Source: Cavia porcellus
Taxonomy: Eukaryota; Chordata; Mammalia; Rodentia; Caviidae
DNA length: 64,000 bases
Reading direction: 5' to 3'
Assembly (NCBI RefSeq): GCF_034190915.1
Contig: NW_026947501.1
Location: forward strand, 6,262,001-6,326,000
Position 1 is the stretch's first letter, and every line of letters starts with the position of its first letter. The notes beneath the pieces were generated by a model that was not told where the DNA came from, did no database searches, and saw only the letters and a list, made by a program, of their open reading frames with translations. The translations under genes were made by a program, and so were the position numbers. Positions 1-12,679 of this stretch are shown here, piece by piece.

Positions 1-3000
1 GTAGGATAGGTTTCTGAAAAACATCGCGAGTGGTGAGAATTGTAAGGTTTTCTAACAAGGCATTCACTGGTAGGAGTGAGAAAAACATTACGGGGTGGTG
101 TGAACCGGACGGCCTGAATTATGATAGGCAGTGAGTGGCAATGTAGGATGGAGAAAAGCACCACAGGGTGGTCAACATGGGGAGGGCAGGAAACATGCAG
201 TGGCAATGTAGGATAGGTTTCTGAAAAACATCGCGGTGTGATGCACATTGTAAGTGTTTCTAACTGGCCATTCAATAGTAGAAGTGAGAAAATCATTACA
301 GGGTGGTGTGAATTGGATTGCCTGAATCAGGATAGACAGTGTGTGGCAATGTAGGATGGAGAAAAGCACCACGGGGTGGTCAGGATGGGGAGGTCAGGAA
401 ACATGCAGTGGCAATGTAGGATAGGTTTCTGAAGAACATCGCGTGAGGTTCACATTGTAAGGGATTCTAACAGGCCATTCACTAGTAGGAGTGAAAAAAA
501 CATCACGCGTGGTGTGAATCAGAGGGCCTGAATTAGGATAGGCAGTGAGTGGCAATGTAGGATAGAGAAAAGCAAGACGGGGTAGTCATCGGGGGGAGGT
601 CAGGAAACATGCAGTGGCAATGTAGGATAGTTTTTTGAAAAACATCACGGAGTGGTGCGCATTGTAAGGGTTTCTAACTGGCCATTCACTAGTGGAGGGA
701 GAAAAACATCACGGCTCGTGTGAATCAGATGTTCTGATTCAGGATAGGCAATGAGTGGCAATGCAGGATGGAGAAAAGCACCATGGGGTGGTCAGCATGG
801 GGAGGTCTGGAAACATGCATTGGAAATGTAGGATAGGTTTCTGAAAAACATCGCCGGGTGGTGCGCATTGTAAGGTTATCTAACAGGCCATTCACTAGTA
901 GAATAGAGAAAAATGTCATGGGGTGATTTGAATCGGAGGGCCTGAATAAGGAGAGGCAGTGAGTGGCAATGTAAAATGGAGAAAAGCACGATGGTGTGGT
1001 CAGCAAGGGAAGGTGAGGAAACATGCAGTGGCAATGTTGGATAGGTTTCTGAAAAACATCGCGGGGTGGTTCGCATTGTAAGGGTTTCTAAAAGGCCTTT
1101 CACTAGGAGGAGTGAGAAAAACATCACGGGGTGGTGTGAATCGAAGGACTTGAATTAGGATAGGCAGTGAGTGGCAATGTAGGATGGAGAAAAGCACCAT
1201 GGGTTTGTCAGCATGGGGAGGCAAGGAAACATGCAGTGGCAATGTAGAATAGGTTTCGGATAAGCATCTCTCGGCGGTGCGCATTGTAAGGGTTTCTAAC
1301 AGGCCATTCAATAGTACGAGTGAGAACAACATCACGGGGTGGTGTGAATCGAAGGGCCTGATTTAGGATAGGCAGTGTGTGGCAAAGTAGGATGGAGAAA
1401 AGCACCACGGGGTGGTCAGCATGGGGAGGTCAAGAAACATGCAGTGGCAATGTAGGATAGGTTTCTGAAAAAAAAAAGCGGTTTGGTTCGCATTGTAAGG
1501 CGTTGTAACATGCCATTCACTAGTAGGAGTGAAAAAAACATCACGGGGTGGTGTTAATTTAAGGCCCTGATTTAGGATAGGAAGTGAGTTGCAATGTAGG
1601 ATGGAGGAAAAAACCACGGGGAGGTCAGGATGGGGAGGTCAGGACACATGCCGTGGCTATGTTGACTAGGTTTCTGAAAAACATCGCGGGGTTGTGTGCA
1701 TTGTAATGGTTTCTAACAGGCCATTCACTAGTAGAAGTAGAAAAACATCGCAGGGTGGTGTGAATCGGAGGGCCAGAATCAGGTTAGGCAGTGAGTGGCA
1801 ATGTAGGATGGAGGAAAGTACCACGGTGTGGTCAGGATGGGGAGGTCAGGAAACATGCAGTGCCATTGTAGGATAGGTTTCTAAAAAACATCGCGGGGTG
1901 GTGCGCATTGTAAGGGTTACTAACAGATCATTCACTAATAGGAGTGAGAAATACATCATGGTGTGGTGTGAATCGGAGGGCCTGAATCAAGATAGACAGT
2001 GAGTGGCAACGTCGGATGGAGAAAAGCACCACGGGGTGGTCAACATGGGGAGGTCAGGAAACATGCAGTGGCAATGAAGTATAGGTTTCTGAAAAACATC
2101 GCGGTGTAGTGGGCATTGTAAGGGTTTCTAACAGGCCATTCGCTAGTAGGAGTGAGAAAAACATCATGGGGTGGTGTGAATCGGAGGGCCTGAATCAGGA
2201 TAGGCCGTGAGTGGCAATGTAGGATGGAGAAATGCTCCACGGGGTGGTCAGGATGGAAAGGTCAGGAAAAAATGCAGGGGCAATGTAGGATAGGTTTCTG
2301 AAAAAAAATAGTGGCGTTGTGCGCATTGTAAGGGTCTCTAACAGGCCATTCACTAGAAGGAGTGAAAAATAAATCATGGTTTGGTGTGAATTGGAGGGCA
2401 TGAATCAAGATAGACAGTGAGGTGCACTGTAGGATGGAGAAAAGCACCACGGGTTGGTGAGCATGGTGAGGTCAGGAAACATGCATTGGAATTGTAGGAT
2501 AGGTTTCTGAAAAAAAAATGCGGGGTTGTGCGATTTGTAAGGGTTTCTAACAGGCCATTCACTAGTAGGAGTGAGAAAAACATCACGGGTGGCGTGAATC
2601 AGATGTTCTGAATTAGGATAGGCAGTGAGTGGCAATGTAGGATGGAGAAAAGCACCACGGGGTGGTCACCATGGGGAGGTGTGGAAACATGCATTGGCAA
2701 TGTAGGATAGGTTTCTGAAAAACATCGGGGGGTGGTGCGCATTGTTAGTGTTTCTAACAGGCCATTCAGTAGGACAAGTTATAAAAACATCACAGGGTGG
2801 TGTGAATCGGAGGGCCTGAATTAGGATAGGCACTGAGTGGCAATGAAGAATGGAGAAAAGCACCACGGGGTGGTTATCATGGGGAGGTCAGGAAACATGC
2901 AATGGCAATGTAGGATAGGTTTCTGAAAAACATCGAGGGGTGGTGCACATTGTAAGGGTTGCAAACAGGCCATTCACTAGTAGGAGTGAGAAAAACATCA

Positions 3001-5170
3001 CGGGGAGGTGTGAATCGGAGTGCCTGAATTAGGATAGTCATTGAGTGGCAATGTAGAATGGAGAAAAGCACCACGGGTTGGTGAGCATGGTGAGGTCAGG
3101 AAACATGCGATGGCAATGTAGGATAGGTTTCTGAAAAACATCGCAGGTGTTGAGCATTGTAAGTGTTTCTAACAGGCCATTCACTAGTAGGAGTGAGAAA
3201 AACATCACGGGGTGGTTTGAATCAGATGCTCTGAATCAGGTTAGGCAGTGAGTGACAATGTAAAATGGAAAAAACACCACGGAGTGGTCAGCATGGGGAG
3301 GTCAGGAAACATGCGGTGGCAATGTAGGATAGGATTCTGAAAAACATCGCTGGGTGGTGCGCAATGTAAGGGTTTCTAACAGGCCATTCACTAGTAGGAG
3401 TGAGAATAACATCACGGCGTGGTGTGAATCCGATGTTCTGAATTAGGATATGCAGTGAGTGGCAATGTAGGATGGAGAAAAGCACCACAGGGTGGTCAGC
3501 ATGGGGAGGTCAGGAAACATGCATTGGCAATGTAGGATAGGTTTCTGAAAAACATCGCCGGTTGGTGCGCATTGTAAGGCTTTATAACAGGCCATTCACT
3601 AGAAGCAGTGAGAAAAACATCACCGGGTGGTGTGAATCGGAGGGCCTGAATTAGGATAGGCAGTGAATGGCAATGTAGCATAGAGAAAAGCGCCACGGGG
3701 TGGTCAGCACGGGGAGGTCAGGAAACATGCAGTGGGAATGTAGGTTAGGTTTCTGAAACATATCGCGGGGTGCTGCGCATTGTAAGGATTTCTAACAGGC
3801 GATTCACTAGATGAAGTGAGAAAAACATCACAGGGTGGTTTGAATTGGAGGGCCTGAATCAAGATAGACAGTGAGTGGCAATGTCAGCTGGAGAAAAGCA
3901 CCATGGGGTGGTTAGCATGTGGATGTCAGGAAACATGCAGTGGCAATATAGGATAGGGTTCTGAAAAAAATCGCGGTGTGGTGCTCATTGTAAGGGTTTC
4001 CAAAGGATCTTTTACTAGTAGGAGTGGGAAAAACATCACGGGGTGGTGTGATTCGGAGGGCCTGAATCAGGATAGGCCGTGAGTGGCAATGAAGAATGGA
4101 GAAAAGCACAACGGGGTGGTCAGGATGGGGAGGTCAGGAAACATGCAGTGGCAATGTAGCATAGCTTTCTGAAAAACATCGCTCGGTACTGCGGATTGTA
4201 AGGCGTTCTAACAGGCCATTCACTAGTAGGAGTGAGAAATACATGATGGTGTGGTGTGAATCGGAGGTCCTGAATCAAGATATACAGTGAGTGGCAATGT
4301 AGGATGGAGAATAGCACCACGGGTTGGTGAGCATGGGGAGGTCAGGAAACAAGCAATGGCAATGTAGGATAGGTTTCTGAAAAACATCGCAGGGTGGTGC
4401 GCATACTAAGGATTTCTAACATGCCATTCACAAGTAGGAGTGAAAAAAACATCATGGGATGGTGTGAATCAGAGGGCCTGAATTAGGATAGGCTGTGATT
4501 GGCAATGTAAGATGGAGAAAAGCACCTGGGGTTTGTCAGCATGGGGAGGCAAGGAAACATGGAGTGGCAATGTAGAATAAGTTTCTGATAAACATTGCTG
4601 GGTGGTGCGCATTGTAAGGTTTTCTAACAGGCCATTAACTAGTAGGAGTGAGAACAACATCACGGGGTGGTGTGAATCGGAGGGCCTGAATTAGGATAGG
4701 CACTGAGTGGCAATGCAGGATGGAGAAAAGCACCACAGGGTGGTCAGCATGGGGAGGTGAGGAAACATGCAGTGGGAATGTAGGATAGGTTTCGGGAAAA
4801 AAAGTGGGGTAGTGCACATTGTAAGGCTTTCTAACAGTCAATTCACTAGAAGAAGTGAGAAAAACATCACGGGTGGTGTGAATCGGAGGGCCTAAATTAG
4901 GATAGGCAGTGAGTGGCAATGTAGGATAGAGAAAAGCACCATGGGGTGGTCATCATGGGGAGGTCAGGAAACATGCAGTGGCAATGTAGGATAATTCTTT
5001 GAAAAACATCACGGAGTGGTGCGCATTGTAATTGTTTCTAACTGGCCATTCACTAGTAGGAGTGAGAAAAACATCACAGGTGGTGTGAATCAGATGTTCT
5101 GAATTAGGATAGGCAGTGAGTGGCAATGTAGGATGGAGAAAAGCACCACGGGGGGGTCAGCATGGGGAGG
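1..5170 (+). repeat. Old duplication, left copy (partner 6101-11260)
   Basis: Base 1 onward matches base 6101 onward, including unusual words such as TCGCGAGTGGTGAGAATTG and GAACCGGACGGCCTG. The offset is 6100 at the start, 6308 near 630/6939, 6718 around 2666-3780 (9384-10500), and then about 6093-6102 from 4400/10510 to about 5170/11260. The offset changes in steps near whole monomers, so monomers were gained or lost in one copy. Many substitutions separate the copies, so this is an old event. The left copy is cut by the window edge and probably continues upstream. Confidence 0.8.
1468..1477 (+). other. A10 run replacing the first core (example of A-run monomers)
   Basis: In this monomer TTTCTG is followed by ten A and then GCGG, so the CATC of the first core is lost. 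Comparable A-run monomers occur near 4797, 5630, 7569, 8198, 9022, 10885, 12340, 18979, 20846, 26868, 35718, 36963, 45811, 47886, 49960, 53697, 55772, 57844, 59507 and 63242. In the right half they appear once per S unit, or once per duplicated block, and make a convenient phase marker. Confidence 0.75.
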
Positions 5171-6100
5171 TCTGGAAACATGCAGTGGCAATGAAGGATA
5201 GGTTTCTGAAAAACATCGCGGGGTAGTGGGCATTGTACAGGTTTCTAACAGGCCATTCACTAGTAGGAATGAGAAAAACATCATGGGGTGGTGTGCATCG
5301 GAGGGCCTGAATCAGGATAGGCCGTGAGTGGCAATGTAGGATGGAGAAAAGCACTATGGGATGGTCATCATGGTGAGGTCAGGACACATGCATTGGCAAT
5401 GTACGATAGGTTTCTGATAAACATCGCTCCGTGGTACGAATTGTAAGGGTTTCTAACAGGCCGTTCACTAGTAGGAGTGAGAACAACATCACGGGGTGGT
5501 GTGAAACGGAGGGCCTCAATTAGGATAGGCATTGAGTGGCAATGTAGGATGGAGAAAAGCACCACAGGGGGGTCAGCATGGGGAGGTGAGGAAACATGCA
5601 GTAGCAATGTAGGATAGGTTTCTGAAAAAAAAAAGCGGAATGGTGTGCAATGTAAGGGTTTCAAACAGGCCATTCACTAGTAGGAGTGAGAAAAACATCA
5701 TGGGGTGGTGTGAATCAGAGGGCCAGAATTATGATAGGCAGTGAGTGGCAATGTAGGATGGAGAAAAGCACCACGGGGTGGTCATCATGCGGAGGTCAGG
5801 ACACATGCATTGGCAATGTAGGATAGGTTTCTGAAAAACATCGCGTGTGGTGCGCATTGTAATGGGGATGTCAGGAAACATGCGGTGTCAACGTAGGTTA
5901 GGTTTCTGAAAAACATCGCGGGGAGGTGCGAATTGTAAGGGTTTCTAACAGGCCATTCACTAGTAGGAGTGACAAAAACATCACAGCGTGGTTTAAATCA
6001 GAGGGCCTGAATCAGGATAGGCAGTGAGTGGCAATGTAGGATGGAGAAAAGCACCACGGTGTCTTCAGCATGGGGAGATCAGGACACATGCAGTGGCAAT
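5171..6100 (+). repeat. Satellite monomers between the old duplicate copies, including a truncated one
   Basis: These are ordinary diverged monomers of the same family. One is reduced to 75 bp (annotated separately at 5791-5865). No non-satellite sequence is present at this boundary between the two 6-kb copies. Confidence 0.85.
5791..5865 (+). repeat. Truncated 75-bp monomer
   Basis: The landmark GGAGGTCAGG at 5791 is followed by the next one (GGATGTCAGG) at 5866, only 75 bp on instead of 208. The first sub-unit reads normally to GCGCATTGTAA and then joins directly to TGGGGATGTCAGGAAACATG. Sub-unit 2 and most of sub-unit 3 are missing (about 133 bp). What remains is about one sub-unit long, which fits recombination between homologous sub-units or slippage over TAAGGG/ATGGGG-like words. 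Confidence 0.85.
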
Positions 6101-9100
6101 GTAGGATAGGTTTCTGAAAAACATCGCGAGTGGTGAGAATTGTAAGGTTTTCTAACAGGGCATTCACTGGTAGGAGTGAGAAAAACATTACGGGGTGGTG
6201 TGAACCGGACGGCCTGAATTATGATAGGCAGTGAGTGGCAATGTAGGATGGAGAAAAGCACCACAGGGTGGTCAACATGGGGAGGGCAGGAAACATGCAG
6301 TGGCAATGTAGGATAGGTTTCTGAAAAACATCGCGGTGTGATGCGCATTGTAAGTGTTTCTAACTGGCCATTCACTAGTAGAAGTGAGAAAAACATCACA
6401 GGGTGGTGTGAATCGGATTGCCTGAATCAGGATAGGCAGTGTGTGGCAATGTAGGATGGAGAAAAGCACCACGGGGTGGTCAGGATGGGGAGGTCAGGAA
6501 ACATGCAGTGGCAATATAGGATAGGTTTCTGAAAAACATTGTGGGGTAGTGTGCATTGTAAGGGTTTCTAACGAGCCATGAACAAGTAGGAGTGAGAACA
6601 ACATCACGGGGTGGTGTGAATCGGAGGGCCTGAATTAGGATAGGCATTGAGTGGCAATTTAGGATGGAGAAAAGCACTACAGGGTGGTCAGCATGGGGAG
6701 GTGAGGAAACATGCAGTGGCAATGTAGGATAGGTTTCAGAAAAAAAAGTGGGGTAGTGCTCACTGTAAGCGTTTCTGACAGGCAATTCACTAGTAGGAGT
6801 GAAAAAAACATCACGGGTGGTGTGAATCAGAGGGTCTGAATTAGGATAGGCAGTGAGTGGCAATGTAGGATAGAGAAAAGCACCACGGGGTGGTCATCAG
6901 GGGGAGGTCAGGAAACATGCAGTGGCAATGTAGGGTAGTTTTTTGAAAAACATCACGGAGTGGTGCGGATTGTAAGGGTTTCTAACTGGCCATTCACTAG
7001 TGGAGGGAGAAAAACATCACGGCTGGTGTGAATCAGATGTTCTGAATTACGATAGGCAGTGAGTGGCAATGTAGGATGGAGAAAAGCACCATGGGGTGGT
7101 CAGCATGTGGAGGTCTGGAAACATGCATTGGAAATCTAGGATAGGTTTCTGAAAAACATCGCCGGGTGGTGCGCATTGTAAGGTTATCTAACAGGCCATT
7201 CACTAGTAGAATAGAGAAAAATGTCATGGGGTGGTTTGAATCTGAGGGCCTGAATTAAGAGAGGCAGTGAGTGGCAATGTAAAATGTAGAAAAGCACGAC
7301 GGTGTGGTCAGAATGGGGAGGTGAGGAAACATACAGTGGCAATGTAGGATAGGTTTCTGAAAAACATCGCGGGGTAGTTCGCATTGTAAGGGTTTCTAAC
7401 AAGCCATTCAATAGTACAAGTGAGAACAACATCACGGGGTGGTGTGAATCGAAGGGCCTGATTTAGGATAGGCAGTGAGTGGCAAAGTAGGATGGAGAAA
7501 ACCACCACGGGGTGGTCAGCATGGGGAGGTCAAGAAACATGCAGTGGCAATGTAGGATAGGTTTCTGAAAAAAAAAAGCAGTGTGGTTCGCATTGTAAGG
7601 CTTTCTAACAGGCCTTTCACTAGTAGTAGTGAGAAAAACATGACGGGGTGGTGTGAATCGAAAGACTTGAATTAGGATAGGCAGTGAGTGGCAATGTAGG
7701 ATGGAGAAAAGCACCATGGGTTTGTCAGCATGGGGAGGCAAGGAAACATGCAATGGCAATGTAGAAACGGTTTCGGATAAACATCTCTGGGTGGTGCGCA
7801 TTGTAAGGGTTTCTAACAGGCCATTCAATAGTAGGAGTGAAAAAAACATCACGGGGTGGTGTTAATCGAAGGGCCTGATTTAGGATAGGCAGTGAGTGGC
7901 AATGTAGGATGGAGGAAAACACCACGGGGTGGTCAGGATGGGGAGGTCAGGACACATGCAGTGGCTATGTTGGATAGGTTTCTGAAAAACATCGCGGTGT
8001 TGTGTGCCATGTAAGGGTTTCTAACAGGCCATTCACTAGTAGCAGTGACAAAAACATCACGGGGTGGTGTGAATCGGAGGGCCTGAATCAGGATAGGCCG
8101 TGAGTGGCAATGTAGAATGGAGAAATGCTCCACGGGTTGGTGAGCATGGTGAGGTCAGGTAACATGCATTGGCAATGTAGGATAGGTTTCTGAAAAAAAA
8201 AAGCGGGGTTGTGCGCATTGTAAGGGTTTCTAACAGGCCATTCACTAGTAGGAGTGAGAAAAACATCACGGGTGGCGTGAATCGGAGGGCCTGAATTAGG
8301 ATAGGCAGTGAGTGGCAATGTAGGATGGAGAAAAGCACCACAGGGTGGTCAGAATGGGAAGGTCAGGAGACATGCAGTGGCAATGTAGGATAGCTTTCTG
8401 AAAAACATCGCTCTGTAGTGCGGATTGTAAGGCTTTCTAAAAGGCCATTCACTAGTAGGAGTGAGAAATATATCACAGGGTGGTGTGAATCGGAGGGCCT
8501 GAATCAAGATAGACAGTGAATGGCAATGTAGGATGGAGAAAAGCACCACGGTTGGTGAGCATGGGGAGGTGAGGAAACATGCAATGGCAATGTAGGATAG
8601 GTTTCTGAAAAACATCACAGGATTGTGCGCATTCTAAGGATTTCTAACATGCCATTCACAAGTAGGAGTGAAAAAAACATCACGGGATGGTGTGAATCAG
8701 AGGGCCTGAATTAGGATAGGCTGTGAGGGGCAATGTAACATGGAGAAAAGCACCACGGGTTTGTCAGCATGGAGAGGCAAGGAAACATGCAGTGGCAATG
8801 TAGAATAGGTTTCCAATAAACATCGCTGGGTGGTGCGCATTGTAAGGGTTTCTAACAGGCCATTCACTAGTAGGAGTGAGAACAACATCACGGTATGGTG
8901 TGAATCGGAGGGCCTGAATTAGGATAGGCATTGAGTGGCAATGTAGGACGGAGAAAAGCACCACAGGGTGGTCAGCATGGGGAGGTGAGGAAACATGCAG
9001 TGGCAATGTAGGATAGGTTTCGGGAAAAAAGAGGGGTAGTGCGTATTGTAAGTCTTTCTAACAGTCAATTCACTAGAAGAAGTGAGAAAAACACCACGGG

Positions 9101-11260
9101 TGGTGTGAATCGGAGGGCCTAAATTAGGATAGGCAGTGAGTGGCAATGTAGGATAGAGAAAAGCACCATGGGGTGGTCATCATGGGGAGGTCAGGAAACA
9201 TGCAGTGGCAATGTAGGATAATTTTTTGAAAAACATCACGGAGTGGTGCGTATTGTAAGGGTTTCTAACAGGCCATTCACTAGTAGGAGTGAGAAAAACA
9301 TCACGGGTGGTGTGAATCAGATGTTCTGAATTAGGATAGGCAGTCAGTGGCAATGTAGGATGGAGAAAAGCACCACGGGGTGGTCAGCATGGGGAGGTGT
9401 GGAAACATGCATTGGCAATGTAGGATAGGTTTCTGAAAAACATCGGGGGGTGGTGCGCATTGTTAGTGTTTCTAACAGGCCATTCAGTAGGACAAGTTAT
9501 AAAAACATCACAGGGTGGTGTGAATCGGAGGGCCTGACGTAGGATAGGCACTGAGTGGCAATGAAGAATGGAGAAAAGCACCACGGGGTGGTCAACATGG
9601 GGAAGTCAGGAAACATGCAATGGCAATGTAGGATAGGTTTCTGAAAAACATCGAGGGGTGGTGCACATTGTAAGGGTTGCAAACAGGCCATTCACTAGTA
9701 GGAGTGAGAAAAACATCACGGCGAGGTGTGAATCAGAGTGCCTGAATTAGGATAGTCATTGAGTGGCAATGTAGAATGGAGAAAAGCACCACGGGTTGGT
9801 GAGCATGGTAAGGTCAGGAAACATGCGATGGCAATGTCGGATAGGTTTCTGAAAAACATCGCAGGTCTTGAGCATTGTAAGGGTTTCTAACACGCGATTC
9901 ACTAGTAGGAGTGAGAAAAACATCACGGGGTGGTTTGAATCAGATGCTCTGAATCAGGTTAGGCATTGAGTGGCAATGTAAAATGGAAAAAACACCATGG
10001 AGTGGTCAGCATGGGGAGGTCAGGAAACATGCGGTGGCAATGTAGGATAGGATTCTGAAAAACATCGATGGGTGGTGCGCAATGTAAGGGTTTCTAACAG
10101 GCCATTCACTAGTAGGAGTGAGAAAAACAGCACGGGGTGGTGTGAATCAGATATTCTGAATTAGGATAGGCAGTGAGTGGCAATGTAGGATGGAGAAAAG
10201 CACCACAGGGTGGTCAGCATGGGGAGGTCTGGAAACATGCATTGGCAATGTAGGATAGGTTTATGAAAAACATCGCCGGTGGGTGCGCATTGTAAGGCTT
10301 TATAACAGGCCATTCACTAGAAGCAGTGAGTAAAACATCACCGGGTGGTGTGAATCGAAGGGCCTGAATTAGGATAGGCAGTGAGTGGCAATGTAGCATA
10401 GAGAAAAGCGCCACGGGTTGGTCAGCATGGGGAGGTCGGGAAACATGCAGTCGGAATGTAGGTTAGGTTTCTGAAACATATCGCGGGGTGCTGCGCATTG
10501 TAAGGATTTCTAACAAGCCATTCACAAGTAGGAGTGCAAAAAACATCATGGGGTGGTGTGAATCGGAGGGTCTGAATTAGGATAGGCTGTGAGTGGCAAT
10601 GTAGGATGGAGAAAAGCACCACGGGTTTGTCAGCATGGGGAGTTAAGGAAACATGCAGAGGCAGTGTAGAATAGGTATCTGATAAGCATCGCTGGGTAGT
10701 GTGCATTGTAAGGGTTTCTCACAGGCCATTCACTAGTCGGAGTGAGAAAAACATCACGGGTTGGTGTGAATCGGAGCGCCTGAATTAGGATAGGCACTGA
10801 GTGGCAATGTGGATGGAGAGAAGCACCACAGGGTGGTCAGCATGGGGAGGTGAGGAAACATGCAGTGGCAATGTAGGATAGGTTTTGAGAAAAAAAGTGG
10901 GGTAGTGCGCATTGTAAGGCTTTCTAACAGTCAATTCACTAGAAGAAGTGAGAAAAACATCACGGGTGGTGTGAATCAGAGGGCCTAAATTTGGATATGC
11001 AGTGAGTGGCAATGTAGGATAGAGAAAAGCACCATGGGGTGGTCATCATGGGGAGGTCAGGAAACATGCAGTGGCAATGTAGGATAATTTTTTGAAAAAC
11101 ATCACGGAGTGGTGCGCATTGTAAGGGTTTCTAACTGGCCATTCACTAGTAGGAGTGAGAAAAACATCACAGGTGGTGTGAATCAGATGTTCTGAATTAG
11201 CATAGGCAGTGAGTGGCAATGTAGGATGGAGAAAAGCACCATGGGGTGGTCAGCATGGGG
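6101..11260 (+). repeat. Old duplication, right copy (partner 1-5170)
   Basis: This is the partner of the left copy, with the same order of diverged monomer types. Examples are the ATAGTTTTTTGAAAAACATC type (631 and 6939), the GTTATAAAAACATC type (about 2779 and 9497), the ATAGGATTCTGAAAAAC type (about 3329 and 10047), and the GAAACATATCGCGGGGTGCT type (about 3752 and 10470). It carries an extra monomer near 6480-6690 and lacks about three monomers present in the left copy at about 3795-4408. Confidence 0.8.
9645..10720 (+). repeat. Local duplication, left copy (partner ~11305-12170)
   Basis: The word CATCGAGGGGTGGTGCACAT occurs near 9648 and near 11308 (offset about 1660). The following monomers match at offset about 1658 until about 10060. 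After the loss of one monomer in the right copy the offset is 1450 (for example the monomers starting near 10214 and 11664). The duplication covers about 5-8 monomers. Boundaries are approximate. Confidence 0.65.
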
Positions 11261-12290
11261 AGGTGTGGAAACATGCATTGGCAATGTAGGAGAGGTTTCT
11301 GAAAAACATCGAGGGGTGGTGCACATTGTAAGGGTTGCAAACAGGCCATTCACTAGTAGGAGTGAGAAAAACATCACGGGGAGGTGTGAATCAGAGTGCC
11401 TGAATTAGGATAGTCATTGAGTGACAATGTAGAATACAGAAAAGAACCACGGGTTGGTGAGCATGGTGAGGTCAGGAAACATGCGATGGCAATGTAGGAT
11501 AGGTTTCTGAAAAACAGCGCAGGTGTTGAGCATTGTAAGGGTTTCTAACAGGCGATTCACTAGTAGGAGTGAGAAAAACATCACGGGGTGGTTTGAATCA
11601 GATGCTCTGAATCAGGTTAGGCAGTGAGTGGCAATGTAAAATGGAAAAAACACCACGGAGTGGTCAGCATGGGGAGGTCAGGAAACACGCGGTGGCAATG
11701 TAAGATAGGTCTCTGAAAAACATCGCCGGTTGGTGCGCATTGTAAGGCTTTATAACAGGCCATTCACTAGAAGCAGTGAGAAAAACATCACCGGGTGGTG
11801 TGAATCGGAGGGCCTGAATTAGGATATGCAGTGAGTGGCAATGTAGCATAGAGAAAAGCGCCACGGGGTGGTCAGCATGGGGAGGTCAGGAAACATGCAG
11901 TGGGAATGTAGGTTAGGTTTCTGAAACATATCGCGGGGTGCTGCGCATTGTAAGGATTTCTAACAAGCCATTCACAAGAAGGAGTGCAAAAAACATCATG
12001 GGGTGGTGTGAATCGGAGGGCCTGAATTAGGATAGGCTGTGATTGACAATGTAAGATGGAGAAAAGCACCTGGGGTTTGTCAGCATGGGGAGGCAAAGAA
12101 ACATGCAGTGGCAATGTAGAATAAGTTTCTGATAAACATTGCTGGGTGGTGCGCATTGTAAGGTTTTCTAACAGGCCATTCACTAGTAGGAGTGAGAAAA
12201 ACATCACGGGGTGGTGTGAATCGGAGCGCCTGAATTAGGATAGGCATTGAGTGGCAATGTAGGATGGAGAAAAGCACCACAGGGTGGTCA
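10740..12290 (+). repeat. Block repeated near 18.8-20.8 kb, left copy
   Basis: The monomers around 10785-11012 match those at 18877-19104 (offset 8092). Those around 11664-12280 match 20170-20786 (offset 8506). The change of offset by 414 bp corresponds to two monomers added in the right copy. Shared rare features include the AAGTGGGGTAGTGCGCATTG A-run monomer and TTCTGATAAACATTGCTGGG. Confidence 0.7.
11305..12170 (+). repeat. Local duplication, right copy (partner ~9645-10720)
   Basis: The order of monomer types is the same as in the left copy: TCGAGGGGTGGTGCACATTG, then ATGGAAAAAACACC, then the GAAACATATCGCGGGGTGCT type near 11925. One monomer has been removed by a join between the ATAGGATTCTG and TCGCCGGTTGG types near 11705-11730. 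It is diverged but clearly related. Confidence 0.65.
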
Positions 12291-12679
12291 GCATGGGGAG
12301 GTGAGGAAACATGCAGTGGAAATGTAGGATAGGTTTCGGGAAAAAAAGTGGGGTAGTGCGCACTGTAAGGCTTTCTAACAGGCCATTCACTAGTAGGAGT
12401 GAGAAAAACATCACAGGGTGGTGTGAATCAGAGGGCCTGAATTAGGATAGGCAGTGAGTGGCAAAGCAGGATAGAGAAAAGCACCACGGTGTGGTCAGCA
12501 TGAGGAGGTCAGGAAACATGCAATGTCAATGTAGGATAGGTTTCTGAAAAACATCACGGGGTGGTGTGCATTGTAACGGTTTCTAACAGGCCATTCACTA
12601 GTAGGAGTGAGAAAAACATCACAGTGAGGTTTGAATCAGAGGGCTTGTATCAGGATAGGCAGTGAGTGGCAATGTAGGA

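Noticed and set aside
1694..1876. Plus-strand open frames of 60-77 codons (for example 1694-1876, 14936-15157 and 28218-28451).
   Set aside because: These are also within monomers and present only in some copies, lost by single-base changes in others. Nothing resembles a known protein.
2666..2866. A ~66-codon minus-strand open frame starting ATG recurs in most monomers, with longer versions up to about 129 codons.
   Set aside because: It follows the repeat, not a gene: 208 is not a multiple of 3, so the frame shifts each monomer. Other minus-strand frames are open as well, and residues vary freely with the DNA differences. Low stop-triplet density on the C-rich strand explains it. There is no start context, domain or codon pattern to support coding.
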